Source: Diphasiastrum complanatum
Lineage: Eukaryota > Streptophyta > Lycopodiopsida > Lycopodiales > Lycopodiaceae
Assembly: GCA_029204225.1 (NCBI GenBank)
Contig: CM055107.1
Span: 9,229,472 to 9,293,471 of the forward strand
Length of the DNA: 64,000 bases
Direction of reading: 5' to 3'
Below the pieces are notes generated by a model, which saw nothing but the letters and a program-made list of their open reading frames with translations, searched no databases and was not told the DNA's origin. The translations under genes were made by a program, and so were the position numbers. Each line of letters starts with the position of its first letter. The first letter of the stretch is position 1. Positions 53,311 to 64,000 of the stretch are shown piece by piece.

Positions 53311-54896
53311 AAAGCTAGCAAATCTTTGGTAATAGAAACATTTTGTTTCTTTAGCTCCCTCTCAAAGCATGATAGCTTTACGACTCCAAGACTGCTCCTC
53401 TGTCTCTCAAAAAGTCCTTTGTCTAGGGCTTTTGTGAAGATGTCAACAACCATGTCTTTTGTTCCGATGAAGGTGGTCTGCAGCATCTTCTTCTCAATCA
53501 GATCCCTGGTCAATTGGTACTTGATCACGATGTGTTTCGTTCTTGAGTGAAACACATGATCTTTCATTAGATGTATTGCAGATGTGTTATCCATCTGCAA
53601 AACCAAAGGCTCGTTCCTTGTTTCGCCCAATTCGTCCAAGAACTGCCTGAGCCAAATTATTTCATTGGCTACTCCTGACGCGGTGGTGCATCCTCCTGAG
53701 ACGCTTTTACAATCGTCCTTGAGGGATGCCTTGCTAGCATCACTATAGGAAAGGATCTTGAACCCTGCATCACAACAATAACACAAGCCATAATCTCTTG
53801 TTGATTGAAGATATTGCAAAATTCATTTTGCAATCTCCAAATGTGTCGAGCCTGGATTCGTGCAGAATTGACTTTTTCTGAACACTGCATAAGCAATGTC
53901 AAGGCGTGTGTTGTCTGCAAGGTACATCAGCGAACCTATCAGCTTTTTGTAAGGTGTGAGCTGCATTTGTTCTCTCTCATTCTCAATCCTCGGACAATCA
54001 ACATTTGTCAGAACCGTTCCTGCGAGTATTGGAGTATTCGGTCCTTTGCAATTTAGCATCCCAAAATCCTCTAGGATTTTCTGGGTGTATCTGGACTGGT
54101 GAAGGTATAGCTTACCTCCCTCATAGTCCCTTTCAATTTGCAAGCCAAGGTAACACCTAGCTTCTCCTAGATCCACAATCTCGACGACAACATGAGAGAA
54201 AGTTTCAGAGTAGTCAATACCATATCTCTGAGAAAATCCTTTCGCTACCAAGCTTGCCTTGTATTTTGAGACATTCTCATCTGGTCCGTACTTAAGCTTG
54301 AAAACCCATTTGCATTTGACAATCTTGCGCTTATGTGGTAATGGCTGCAAGGTCCATACCTAGCTTTTCCTCATGGATTCCATCTCTTCGTTCATGGCTT
54401 GGATCCATTTGCCCTTATCTGGACATTCAATTGCTTCTTCAAAAGTTTGCGGTTTGCCACTGAATCCCTAGAACTCTTCTGATGTAGAAGTGGAGCTCCC
54501 TGACACGTATCTTGTTGGCACTCTTTGTGGTCTTGTCGACCTTCTAGGAGATCCTTCTAGGACAACAATGCCTTTGCCTTTGTCTACTCTGCTAGGTCCG
54601 AAACCATCCTAGTTTACATGTACCATGGCAGTAGGTTGCCTCTCTAATCTTTCGTCTTCTGATTCGTCACTCTAGTGTGAAGCGACTCAAAAAACTTTGT
54701 TTTCGTGTTCATCTTCTGTTCCCTTTGTCACTAGTGGCAAATCATAGCACTATCTTTCCAGAACCTCATAGCTGACAGGATCGTCATTGGCCATTGTCCT
54801 GCTCTCATCAAATCTGACATCTCTCACTATTGTCACAGTGTTTGTGTTTGGCATGTAGACTTTTTAGTATGACGAGTTGTTGTCATAACCTACCAG
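53311..54896 (-). pseudogene. Ty1/copia pol relic 2, cut by copia 3
   Basis: Minus strand, read from 54896: end of integrase (TILVGYDNNSS, stop, VRDVRFDE), linker with TRVPTRY, then RT start (AIECPDKGKWIQAMNEEMES, IVKCKWVFKLKYGPDENVSK, DYSETFSHVV). It then jumps to VDLGEARCYLGLQIERDYEG, so the RT catalytic core is deleted. RNase H is well preserved (LIGSLMYLADNTRLDIAYAV, SYSDASKASLKDD, SGVANEIIWLRQFLDELG, HVFHSRTKHIVIKY, DIFTKALDKGLFE). Several stops. Its upstream part is missing because copia 3 begins at 54897. Confidence 0.85.
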
Positions 54897-55731
54897 AATC
54901 GTAAAACGTAGGGATGACTGGCAGTGGAAGCTTGAGCATACGCGTGCAGGAACGGAAACGCAACAGTTAGCAGCAGAAATATTCAAGTTGAATCATTCAT
55001 ACAAAATTGAGCAAATGAACAATACAGTAGTGAGACAACAATTGCACTCTGATATCAACAGTGAGTACAATGGCTTGAAGTGATAACTTCAGCTTGCTAA
55101 GGTGATAACACTGGCTACATAAGAACTCTAATTATAATGTTAAAACAACACTTACATTGCTTGATTCAGCTAGTAGTATATATTTACAAGTGTCTTCAAC
55201 AAATATCTTACAAGCATTGAATGTTATTTACGCCAGTCTTTATATATGTAAAGTGGGTAACCACCCTTGAAATATTTAGCGGTCCAACTGTATTTAGGGT
55301 TGATGATAAGTTGGCGACGTCAATCTGCTACTATTGGGAAAACCCGAAAAACGCGAAGGTGCCCTTGAATAGAGAAAGCATGTAAATCCTGAAGGTGCAA
55401 AAATGGCAAAGGTGCCTTTAAAACGAAGGCAGAAAAATGTGAAAAACCTGACAGTGCCTTTGAATTGAAATCTGGTCACAGTGTTGCATTTTTTTCGAAG
55501 GTGCAAAAAATGCGAAAAATCCAACAGTGCCTTTAAAATGGATTTTGGTCACAGTGTCGCATTTTTCTCGAAGGTTGGAAAAACCCAACAGTGTAAAAAC
55601 AAAAATGTTTTAAAAGAAAAGCAAAATTTTGGAAAAATGCGAAGGTCTAAAATATGTTGTCGACCTCCGGCTGTTTTCAGGATGCTCATTACTTGAATGA
55701 TTTGTTAAGGTTGAGCATTAAAAATCTAACA
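54897..55731 (-). repeat. Copia 3, 3' LTR
   Basis: 835 bp, direct repeat of 58041-58682. On the minus strand it starts TGTTAGATTTTTAATGC after a purine-rich GCGGGAG and ends CGTTTTACGATT. It contains an internal tandem repeat of about 74 bp (from about 55437 and 55511), with CAGTGCCTTT and GGTCACAGTGT in each copy. Confidence 0.9.
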
Positions 55732-58040
55732 CTCCCGCTTAATGTGGATCTTGAAAAACTTTGATCTTCAGATTTAACATATCATTAAATTTGAGATGTT
55801 GCTCCTTTGATAGAGCCTTTGTGAAGTAATCTGCTACCATATAGTTTGTTCTGCAGAAAACCAATACTACTTCCTTGCTATGCACTTTCTCTCTAAGGTA
55901 ATAATACATGATTTCGATATGTTTGCTTCGAGACTGAAATCTCAGATTGAGAGATAATGCTATTGTGTCCTGGATGTACTTCATGACCTTTGTTAGCATT
56001 TTCTAGTGAGTTAAGTCTGGATTTGATAGGAACTGGCTAAGTGTATTGATCGAATATGCAAGGGCTACTCGCGTACATCAGTCAACCGATGATGGATTGA
56101 AATGGGTAGCGCTTCATTTTCTCCTTCTTTGCCTTAGTCTGAGGAGACTGTTCCTTTGATAATTTTAGTCTAGGGTCGAGTGGAGAGTGACTTAGTTTGC
56201 AGTTGGCCATACCATACTTTTCCAGCACATCGTTGAGGTATTGTTGATGACTAATAAAAATCAGTCTGCTGGGTTGATCTCGTTGGATTTAGATTTCGAG
56301 ACAAAAGTGCTCGATCCCTAGGTCGGATTTGTCAGCAGCTTTTCCCTTGTGGTCGATGAACTGGTCTTCTACAAAAATGACATCTCTACTGGTGAATGCC
56401 TTCTCAATATCCAAATTGTAGAGCTTGTATGCCTTGTCATCTGGGGAATAGCCAATGAAAATCATTTTTCTGCTTTTGTCGTCCAGCTTTCTTCTTAGAT
56501 CTTGAGGGATATGAGCAAAAGTGATGCATCCAGACACTCAAATATATTTGAGTGATGGTTTCAATCATGTCCATACCTCATAAGGTGTCTTGCCATTCAA
56601 GGCTTTAGTGATGGATTGATTCTGCAAATAGGCAGCTATAATAATAACTTCTGCCTAGAATTTCTTTGGAAGAGAGGCGTGGACCAGTATGCTCTTGGCA
56701 CTTTCGATGAGTGTTCAATTCTTCCGTTCAACCACACCTCATAAGGTGTCTTGCCATTTAGGGCTTTGGTGATGGATCGATTCTGCAAATAGGCAGTTAT
56801 GATAACAGCTTTTGTCCTGAATTTCTTTGGAATAGAGGCATGGGGCTAGCATGCTCTTGGCACTTTCGATGAGTGTCCGATTCTTCCATTCAGCTACACC
56901 ATTGGACTGAGGTCAGTAGCTGGTTGTAAAATGTTGATGTTTCCTATTGGCCTTGCAAAACTCCTTGAATTGTGGAGATATACTCTCCCCCTCCATCTGT
57001 GCATAGACCTTTGATCTTCCGCTGGGTTTGATTTTCTGTAGATGCTTTGTACTACTTGAAGAATTTGAACGCTTCGGATTTGTTCTTCATAAAGTAAGTG
57101 GTAGTCCTTCGAGAGAAGTCCTCGATGAAGGTTAGGAAATAGAGAGCTCTCCCTGTGGAAGCAGTCTATATTAGGCCACAAATGTTGCTATGTACGAGGT
57201 CAAGTAAGCCTTTGGAAGTATGAACTGAATCTGAAATGAAGGGACTTCTAGCATGCTTGCTGATAATACAGTTTTCGCATGGAGAAGTTGGCTTGTTGAC
57301 AGAAGGTAGATCTTGTACACATACATTTGCTGGATACTATTGAGATTGAGGTGGCCAAGTCTGAAATGCCATAACATATCATTTGATTCATAAGTGGCTG
57401 TGTGAAGAGCTTGACTGCTAGAAGAGTAGCAGTGGCTGAGTTGTGAAGATAGTCATTTCTTCTTCCGAAGGCTAGAACCTTTTGGGATTTGTCAAGAATT
57501 GTGCAGTCGTTTGTATCAAATTGAGATGACTCGAAACACTTTTTCTGTCAGACATCCTCAGGGTGAAGAATTTCTTCCTCAAGTGTAACTTAAAAGTAAC
57601 ATGCCTAATATCGTAGAGAGTTGCTAAGATGTCCCATGCATTCTTAGCAGTCTGAACAACACATATGTGGCTGATCTGAGTATCCTTGATGTTGAGGGTG
57701 ATCATGGCAAATGCTTTGCCATCTCTCAGTCTCCACTTGGTGATGCTGGCTGCATCACCTTCTGGTTTGAGCTCTGTGCCATCAACGATGTCCCACAGTT
57801 CTTTGGCTAGTAGTATAACCTTCATCTTGAATTTCCAAATATGGTAGTTATCTCCATTGAGTTTGTCAATGAGAGATGAACTAGATGATGGATCCATTAT
57901 GGTTGAACAAGATCGTTGGTAGAAACAATGATTGTTGGAATACTATTGGCTGCACGTTTGCTAGAGAGACGTCTTGGTAGAAACAAAACTGATAATCCGC
58001 AATAGAAATGTAGATTACTGAAATGCCCGCTCTGATATCA
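55732..58040 (-). pseudogene. Copia 3 gag-pol, heavily deleted
   Basis: Gag starts MDPSSSSSLIDKLNGDNYHI at 57897 and runs to 57472 (WKFKMKVILLAKELWDIVDG, AWDILATLYDI), the usual copia Gag order. Then come GAG-pre-integrase pieces (MLWHFRLGHLNLNSIQQM, 57377), integrase shards with a duplicated stretch near 56580 and 56745, and the integrase C-terminus (RKMIFIGYSPDDKAYKLYNL, about 56460). RNase H end (SRSKHIEIMYYYLREKV, ADYFTKALSKEQHLKFNDML, 55739-55999). The RT domain is essentially missing. Primer site TGATATCAGAGC next to the 5' LTR differs by one base from the usual tRNA-Met site. Confidence 0.85.
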
Positions 58041-58682
58041 TGTCGTAAACATGGGGATGACTGGTAGCGGAAGCTTGAGCGTAGGCATGTAGGAACGGAA
58101 ACGCAACAATTAGCAACAAAAATATTCAAGATGAATCATTCATACAAAATTGTGCAAATGAACAATATAGTAGTGAGACAAAAATTGCACTCTGATTAAT
58201 ATTAACAGTGAGTACAATGGCTCAAAGTGATAACTTTAGCTTGCTGAGCATGATAACGCTGGCTACAGAAGAATTCTGATTATAATGTTAAAACAACACT
58301 TACATTGCTTGATTCAGCTAGTAGTATATATTGACAAATGTCTTCAAAAAATATCTTACAAGCATTGAATGCTATTTACGCCAGTCAAAGTGGGTAACCG
58401 CCCTTGGGATATTTAGCAGTCCAATTGTTTTTAGGATTGATGATAAGTTCAAGACGTCAGTCTGCCACTGTTGGAAAAATCCGTAAAACATGAAGGTGCC
58501 CTTGAACAGAGAAAGCATGTAAATCCCAAAGGTGCGAAAATCGTGAAGGTGCCTTTAAAGCAAAGACAGAGAAATGCGAAAAAACCTGACAGTGTCTTTA
58601 AATTGAAATTTGGTCACAGTGTCACATTTTTTCCGAAGGTGTGAAAAACGCAAAAAACCCGACAGTGCCTTAAAAATGAAAA
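58041..58682 (-). repeat. Copia 3, 5' LTR (truncated by copia 4)
   Basis: 642 bp matching the LTR at 54897 onward from CGTAAACATGGGGATGAC to GACAGTGCCTTAAAAATG. The match stops at 58682, where the LTR of copia 4 begins. The remaining part of this LTR should reappear beyond copia 4, outside the window. Confidence 0.88.
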
Positions 58683-59524
58683 TGTTGTTGAAAATTATCA
58701 CTTCTCACTTGACATTGGTTATTGTAAACATTGATCAAACATTAGAATAATGTTGATGATCTGATTTCACACATGTGGAGCCTGTTCCCACGTGTGAAAG
58801 GATGTACTTTTCATACTTGTATATATCTAAATTGATTTTGTATCAATCTAGTTAGTGTGAACATGATATGACTAGTTTTTAGTCAAGTTGACTAGTCACC
58901 TAGAAATTAGCTTTTCCTTGCATGTGCATGAGTAAATGCTCCCACATGGCAAGTGGATGTTCACACGTGTGTATAGAGTACTAGAAGATAAGAGTTGACC
59001 ATTTTCCTTAGATCCTATTTTGTAGGAAATATTCCTATATTCTAGGAGACTAGCTTTTTGGATTTTAGCCATATTCTAGAAGGTCAACTTTGGATATGGA
59101 TCAAATGGATAGATCCTAGTGATGTGGAACTCTTCACACGTGTGAAGGCCTGCTGGACTGTACCAGACTCATGGATGTACTTGATCCATAAAAGGATCAT
59201 CATTTTGCTAAGAAGATTGATGAGACTTTTGCACTCTACACTTTTGTGAGATTTCTAGTCATTTATCTTGTGATTTTTATGTGTGATTGCTATCTAGTAT
59301 CATTGTACTTGTTGTTTCAGGTGCATGCCGTACTGTGGACGTGTGAGGCCACTCTCACTAATTTATGATGTGTTGATCCATTGCTCTTGCTTAAATCCAA
59401 GTGTAGTGAATCTAGGTCAAGATCTAATGTGTAGAACTTGATAGATCCATTGATTAAGCAACCAATAACTCTCTATGATTGTAAGGTACAATCATTATTG
59501 TTTTAAAAACTATAAAATTTATCA
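58683..59524 (+). repeat. Copia 4 5' LTR
   Basis: About 840 bp from TGTTGTTGAAAATTATC to AAAATTTATCA, directly followed by the primer site. The exact first base is 58683 or 58686. Contains a TTCACACGTGTGAA palindrome at 59133-59146 and CACACGTGTG at 58962-58971 (G-box core CACGTG). No second copy in the window. Confidence 0.75.
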
Positions 59525-59536
59525 TGGTATCAGAGC
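59525..59536 (+). promoter_or_regulatory. Copia 4 primer-binding site
   Basis: TGGTATCAGAGC, the standard initiator tRNA-Met site. Confidence 0.9.
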
Positions 59537-60069
59537 TAAGTAAGAGAGTGATCATTTAATCATAAATCTTGTAAAGATCATTGGCAAAATTTGTTTTTGG
59601 CCAATACTAGTGAGGGCGAGTTCATCTAGAGTGATAGCTTGAATTCATTTGGATCAAAATGACTTGGAAGTTGTGTATGTAGTTTTCACACGTGTGAAAC
59701 CGTACAACAACTTTCATTTCAAGATACTTTGTGTTTTTTGGTCCCAAAATCACAATACTAGTTCATTTTTTGTGCTGTTTTAAGCACAATATTGATCTAG
59801 ATTCAATCTAGCTAATGCCTACGACCAAATAGAGTTTTGGATCATTGAAGCATTTCTTTTTAGAGTCTAAGATCAGAGCTTAGAGGCTGATTTGTTCAGA
59901 TCCTTAGTTGAAGTGAAATCTCTAAGAAAAGTATATAGCAATTTTTTTTGTGAGAGTGAAAGCTAGGAATTTTTGGCAAGATCTTTGTGTATCATTCAAG
60001 CTTGTGTGCTAGTTTGATAGAGACAAGCCTATAGGCATTCTTGTAAGCTTTAGGCCTTTCATAGATCTT

Positions 60070-60978
60070 TTGAAATTCAGAAATCTTTGTGATTTTAAGA
60101 AGAGCATTCATTCTACAATGTCATCCATGGGTGGATATTTGATGGAATCAAGTGAGAGACTCACTTCCACAAATTATTTCATTTGGAAAGTGAGAATGGA
60201 ATCACTCCTAGTGATCCATGATCTATTTGACATAGTTCAAGGAGCTGAGGAAGAGCCTCAAACTCCCCAAGAACAAGCCATATACAAGAAGAGAGCAAGA
60301 TTAGCTCTACATTGCATAAAGTTAAATGTATGCAATGACCTCTTGAAAGAGGTGTCTTCTTGTACCTCATCCAAAGAGGCTTGGGATTTATTAAAGAGCA
60401 TCTATGAATCCAATAATACTTCCAGAATTCTCATGCTAAGAAATCAAGTTTTCCAAAGCATGAAAGGAATTGGAGAGAGTGGACAAGAGTATGTCCTTAT
60501 GATCAAATCAGGCTTAACAAGGGTTAAGTGCATTGGAGAGAAGATCCAAGATCAAGAGCTAGTACAAATCATCTTGAATGGTCTAGGTGATGAGTTCACC
60601 AACTTAGTCCAATCATTTGCCATTCAAGACACTCTTCCATCCATTTAAAAGTTGCATAATGTTCTTGTGGCCGAGGAGAGTAGGCCTCAACACCTCAAGA
60701 CAAGAATGGATAGCATGTCACTTAATGGAGGAGAGGAGAAGGCTAACTTTACATCTAAAGGCAAGAAGAAGCAACATCCATTCAAGAAAAATCAAGGCAA
60801 GGAGGCCGAGATGAATAATGGAGGATCTACTTCCAAAGGCAAAGTGAAGAACAAGGCAAAACTCAAGTGTTTCTTTTGTGGAAAGAAAGGACATTTTGCC
60901 TCAGAATGCTACTTGAAGAAGAATCAACAAGACAATGGAGATCAAGGGAGCATTGCTCAAGAGGAAGAAGATGAGGAT
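60070..60978 (+). pseudogene. Copia 4 gag
   Basis: Frame from 60070; the likely Gag start is MSSMGGYLMESSERLTSTNY at 60118. UBN2/DUF4219-type Gag follows (FIWKVRMESLLVIHDLFDIV, SSKEAWDLLKSIYESNNTSR). A TAA at 60646 interrupts, then the same frame continues to a lysine-rich part and a zinc knuckle CFFCGKKGHFASEC. A TGA at 60979 ends this section right after an acidic tail (EEEDED). Confidence 0.88.
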
Positions 60979-60981
60979 TGA

Positions 60982-63205
60982 TTCAACACATCCTTAATGG
61001 TTGCATCTACACCAACTTCAAGCCAAGACACATGGTGGATAGATAGTGGGGCTAGTTCCCACATGTCTTTTAACAAGCATTATTTTTCTACTCTTCTAAC
61101 TTGTAATGACTCTAAGAAGTCAATATACACTGGTAGTGATCAAGCATGCAAGATAGATGGCATAGGATCTATACCTCTTTGCTTAGGCACATTTAAAAGG
61201 ATAGATCTAGATAATGTTTTGTATGTTCCTACGATTTCAAGAAACTTGCTTAGTGTAGGACAATTAATGGACAATGGACTAGATGTACATTTCAAGAATG
61301 GAGTTTGTTCCATCTTGAAAAATGATAAGTGCATAGCTAGTGGCATTAAGCAAGGTAGACTTTTCAAGTTGGATGCTAATGTTGCAAGTGAAAGTGTGAA
61401 CTTGGCTAGGGAGGAGCTATCTAAATTGGAGCTATGGCATAAGAGATTAGGCCATCCTAATCTTCGGTCTATGGAGTCAATGGCAAGCAAGGAACTAGCT
61501 CTCGGCCTACCAAGAGCCTTCAAGAAGTGTGGAAAGATGTGTGAGGCATGTGGCCTTGCAAAGTCACACAAATCTTCTTACAAGAGATCTTAATCAAGAT
61601 CCTCTCCCTTGGATCTCATACATTCTGATGTACATAGTTTTTTACATGCAAGTAATGGAGGTGCTTTGATGTATGTAACTTTTATAGATGATTGTACTAG
61701 ATTCACATGGATTGAGTTACTATCAAAGAAAAGTTTTGTTTATGAAGCTTTCATTAAGTTCAAGTCTCTAGTAGAGAAACAACTTAGTACTTCCATCAAA
61801 GCACTAAGATGTGATAATGGAGGAGAGTACACCTCCAATAAAATGAAAGACCTTTGTGAGATTAATGGCATTAAGTTGCAATACACTTGTCCCTACACCC
61901 CCCAACAAAATGGGGTGGCCGAGAGGAAAAATAGGAGTCTATGTGAGTGTGCAAAGTCTTTAAGACTTGATGCATCACTTCCCATCTCATTTTGGGGAGA
62001 AGCTATAACATGTGCTAATTACTTGTGTAATAGACTTCCTAGTAGTGCTATAGATGGGATCTCACCTTATCAAGCCTTGTTTGATAAGAAACCCAATGTA
62101 AAAGATTTTAAGATCTTTGGATGTATTTGTTATGTTCACATCCCTTTGGAGACTAGAATGAAAGAAGATACTACCTCCTTCAAAGGGATCTTTGTTGGCT
62201 ATGGAGAAAATAGCAAGGGCTATAGGATATATGATCCTATATCCAGGAAATTAAAGGTAAGAAAGGATGTACTTTTTGATGAGTCACAATTTTCTAAGAG
62301 CTTGTCAAATGAATCTAACCCATTGTGCATTGAAGACCTTGACAAACCCAAGGAGGATCTTGACAAACCCGAGGAGGATCTTGACAAACCCGAGGATGGA
62401 GACATGGATCCAAGTCAAAAGGGGCCAAGAAGATCATCAAGAAGCAAGGCCGAGCCCTCAAGGCTCACCTATGTGGACAAGGGAAAGCAAAAGAAAGACT
62501 CTACACCTTCTACCTCTTACTCCTTCTTAGCTACATTGCTTGAAGAACCATCATCTTTTGAAGAAGCATATAAATCTAAAGTTTGGAGAGATGCAATGCA
62601 AGTAGAGTATGATGCATTAGAAGAAAATCATACTTGGAATCTTGTAAATCTTCCAAGAGGAAAGAAACCACTTGCATGTAAGTGGATTTATAGAATAAAG
62701 TACAATCAAGATGGATCTATTAGTAAGTACAAAGCTAGGCTTGTTGCTAAGGGATTTCTTCGAATAAAAGGAGTGGATTATGAGGAAACATTTGCACCTG
62801 TAGCTAAGCTTGTAACTATTAGATTAATCATTTGCATTGTACTTTGTTCAAGTGGGATCTCTACCAAATGGATGTGACAAATGCCTTCTTGAATGGCTTC
62901 TTAGAAGAGAAAATCTACATGATGCAACCCGAGGGCTTCATCAAGGTTGGTGAGGAGCAAATGGTGTGGTACTTAAGGAAGAGCCTATATGGCTTGAAGC
63001 AAGCACCTAGAGCTTGGTACTCTAGGTTGCATGATTTTCTCTATTCTCTTGGCTTTGTACTAAGTTTTTATGAACCTTCTTTATATTTCAAATGTAATGA
63101 AGGAATGATCATCATTTTGGTACTTTATGTTGATGACATCATTTTGACAGGAAATGATGATGAAGGTATAAGCAAAGTAAAAGTTGATTTATCTAGTGAG
63201 TTCAG
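60982..63205 (+). pseudogene. Copia 4 pol: protease, integrase, RT (3' part missing)
   Basis: Same frame as gag. Protease has WWIDSGASSHM. GAG-pre-integrase has LWHKRLGHPNLRSM and CEACGLAKSHKS (zinc site). A TAA at 61591 interrupts. The integrase core has D, D, E in LIHSDVHSF, RCDNGGEYTS and NGVAERKNRS. GYGENSKGYRIYDP is the usual C-terminal landmark. RT has KARLVAKGF and EETFAPVAKL; a frameshift near 62830 leads to QMDVTNAFLNGFLEEKIYMM, YGLKQAPRAWYSRL and the catalytic YVDDIILTGND. It ends at LSSEFR; the normal continuation and RNase H are absent. Confidence 0.9.
62335..62397 (+). repeat. Three 21-bp tandem repeats in copia 4 pol
   Basis: Three in-frame units coding EDLDKPK/EDLDKPE/EDLDKPE in the linker between integrase and RT. 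Confidence 0.9.
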
Positions 63206-64000
63206 GGCTTATGTGACCAGTCCAAGATAGCTAAGGGTTAATCCACATTTCATCCACATTCCATGACGATGCAAATGGGCAGAATGTGGAACCCCTTTGA
63301 ATCACATAACAGTCAGCACCTTAAACTGGCCAAAGTTATTTTCAGAGCATGAATGGGGTACAGACGTAGATGCCAAGAGGGCTCTAGTCCAGTTTTCTAA
63401 CAAATAAATCATGTACCACGATCCAACAGTCCGCACGATAGCTGAATTTGTCCGGGACTTAGAATTTTGCTATGGGTTCTCACTTGATGGGACAACTTTT
63501 TGCCACCACCATTTTTTGATCCTAATATGGCCCTAACGTCAACCAAAATGGAAGACCAACTTCCAATGGCCCGAGTGTATTATAGAGTGCCATGGCCCCA
63601 CAAATTTCAGACCTACATAGCCCAATATTGGACCAAGGGTGTCCATAAGGTCTTTTTACCACCAAAGGATTAGCATAGCTTTCGAGTATATGGACGACGT
63701 CATTGGTTTTTTAATAAAGTGTTGTCGCAAAACCCGAGGGCAGTACTAAGCACCATAATGCTGAGGGACCGGCACTACTTCAGGTCGGAGGCCCTGTTGT
63801 GGGTATTCCATGCACATAAATAAAAATAGCTGAAAGTAGAAAATAAGTTGCGAGGGTTGTGGCATCCTACGAGCGTAAGCCCATAGCCCAATGAGCACTT
63901 ATAAAATAATGTATTTCAAGTAAATTACACTTGGGGCCATGTAATTAAAATAATGTTAAAAAGGCCAAAGTTTAAGTTAACTAAGCTGCTAAGTTTTTGT
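63206..64000. other. Unidentified DNA beyond the copia 4 break
   Basis: No similarity to copia RT, RNase H or an LTR seen. No long open frame. Could be another nested insertion, or flanking DNA at a deletion breakpoint. Confidence 0.4.

Larger units (their letters stand above)
58683..63205 (+). mobile_element. Ty1/copia element 4 (5' LTR to RT, then cut)
   Basis: Inserted in the 5' LTR of copia 3. 5' LTR, tRNA-Met primer site, gag, protease, integrase and most of RT are present on the plus strand. The sequence leaves the element within RT at about 63205 and the 3' LTR is not in the window. It is the best preserved copia here: three stops and one frameshift. Confidence 0.9.

Noticed and set aside
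61140-61571. 143-codon minus-strand frame
   Set aside because: Antisense of the copia 4 protease and GAG-pre-integrase region.

Overview
The window is nuclear DNA of a plant-like eukaryote. The signs are tRNA-Met-type primer sites next to Ty1/copia and Ty3/gypsy LTRs, a chromodomain-bearing gypsy family, L1-type LINEs, AT-rich intergenic DNA with many GA/TC microsatellites, and a host gene with very long introns. A large-genome land plant (for example a seed-free plant) would fit, but I cannot name the species. No prokaryotic, organellar or CRISPR features were seen.

The left two thirds (1-41985) is mostly ONE host gene on the minus strand: a secreted or vacuolar M28-family metallopeptidase of the carboxypeptidase Q (plasma glutamate carboxypeptidase) type. 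I could place twelve coding exons with consistent phases from 41985 down to 341. They encode 445 codons plus two bases; the last exon(s), with the final zinc-ligand histidine, lie beyond the left edge. Most of the gene is transposon-filled intron. Intron 11 (475-8191) holds a hAT-like MITE, a degenerate gypsy gag relic and a LINE ORF1 relic. Intron 10 (8270-26840, 18.6 kb) holds a complete 6.1-kb chromovirus-type gypsy element (A, 9146-15285, TSD GTAAA) and a LINE split by a sister gypsy element (B, 19416-24583, TSD AGAGG). Intron 2 (33397-40730) holds another LINE relic, a LINE tail fragment and an unexplained 100-codon open stretch. The gene has a 29-nt micro-exon with a probable GC-AG intron.

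The right third (42-64 kb) is intergenic and TE-rich. It contains a copia relic (43.2-44.8 kb), a long inverted repeat (45.1-46.0 kb), and a broken gene of the DUF7869 type on the minus strand (48.7-51.8 kb) facing a small unidentified plus-strand gene fragment (52.6-53.1 kb). Beyond that is a three-layer nest of copia elements: an old minus-strand relic, cut by a second minus-strand element, whose 5' LTR is cut by a nearly complete plus-strand element that is itself cut near 63.2 kb.

The most interesting non-listed pattern is that several GA/TC microsatellites are not random. At 16.3, 15.9, 28.2 and 35.1 kb, and on the plus strand at 40.25 kb, the tract abuts the same LINE 3' end: usually a small stem-loop, then TTAAT(A/AAA), then a pyrimidine run. 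So this LINE family ends in (TC)n instead of poly(A), and it has seeded microsatellites. Its ORF2 also carries a textbook PCNA-binding (PIP-box) octapeptide near the C-terminus. All transposon proteins seen are broken by stops or frameshifts and none looks autonomous.
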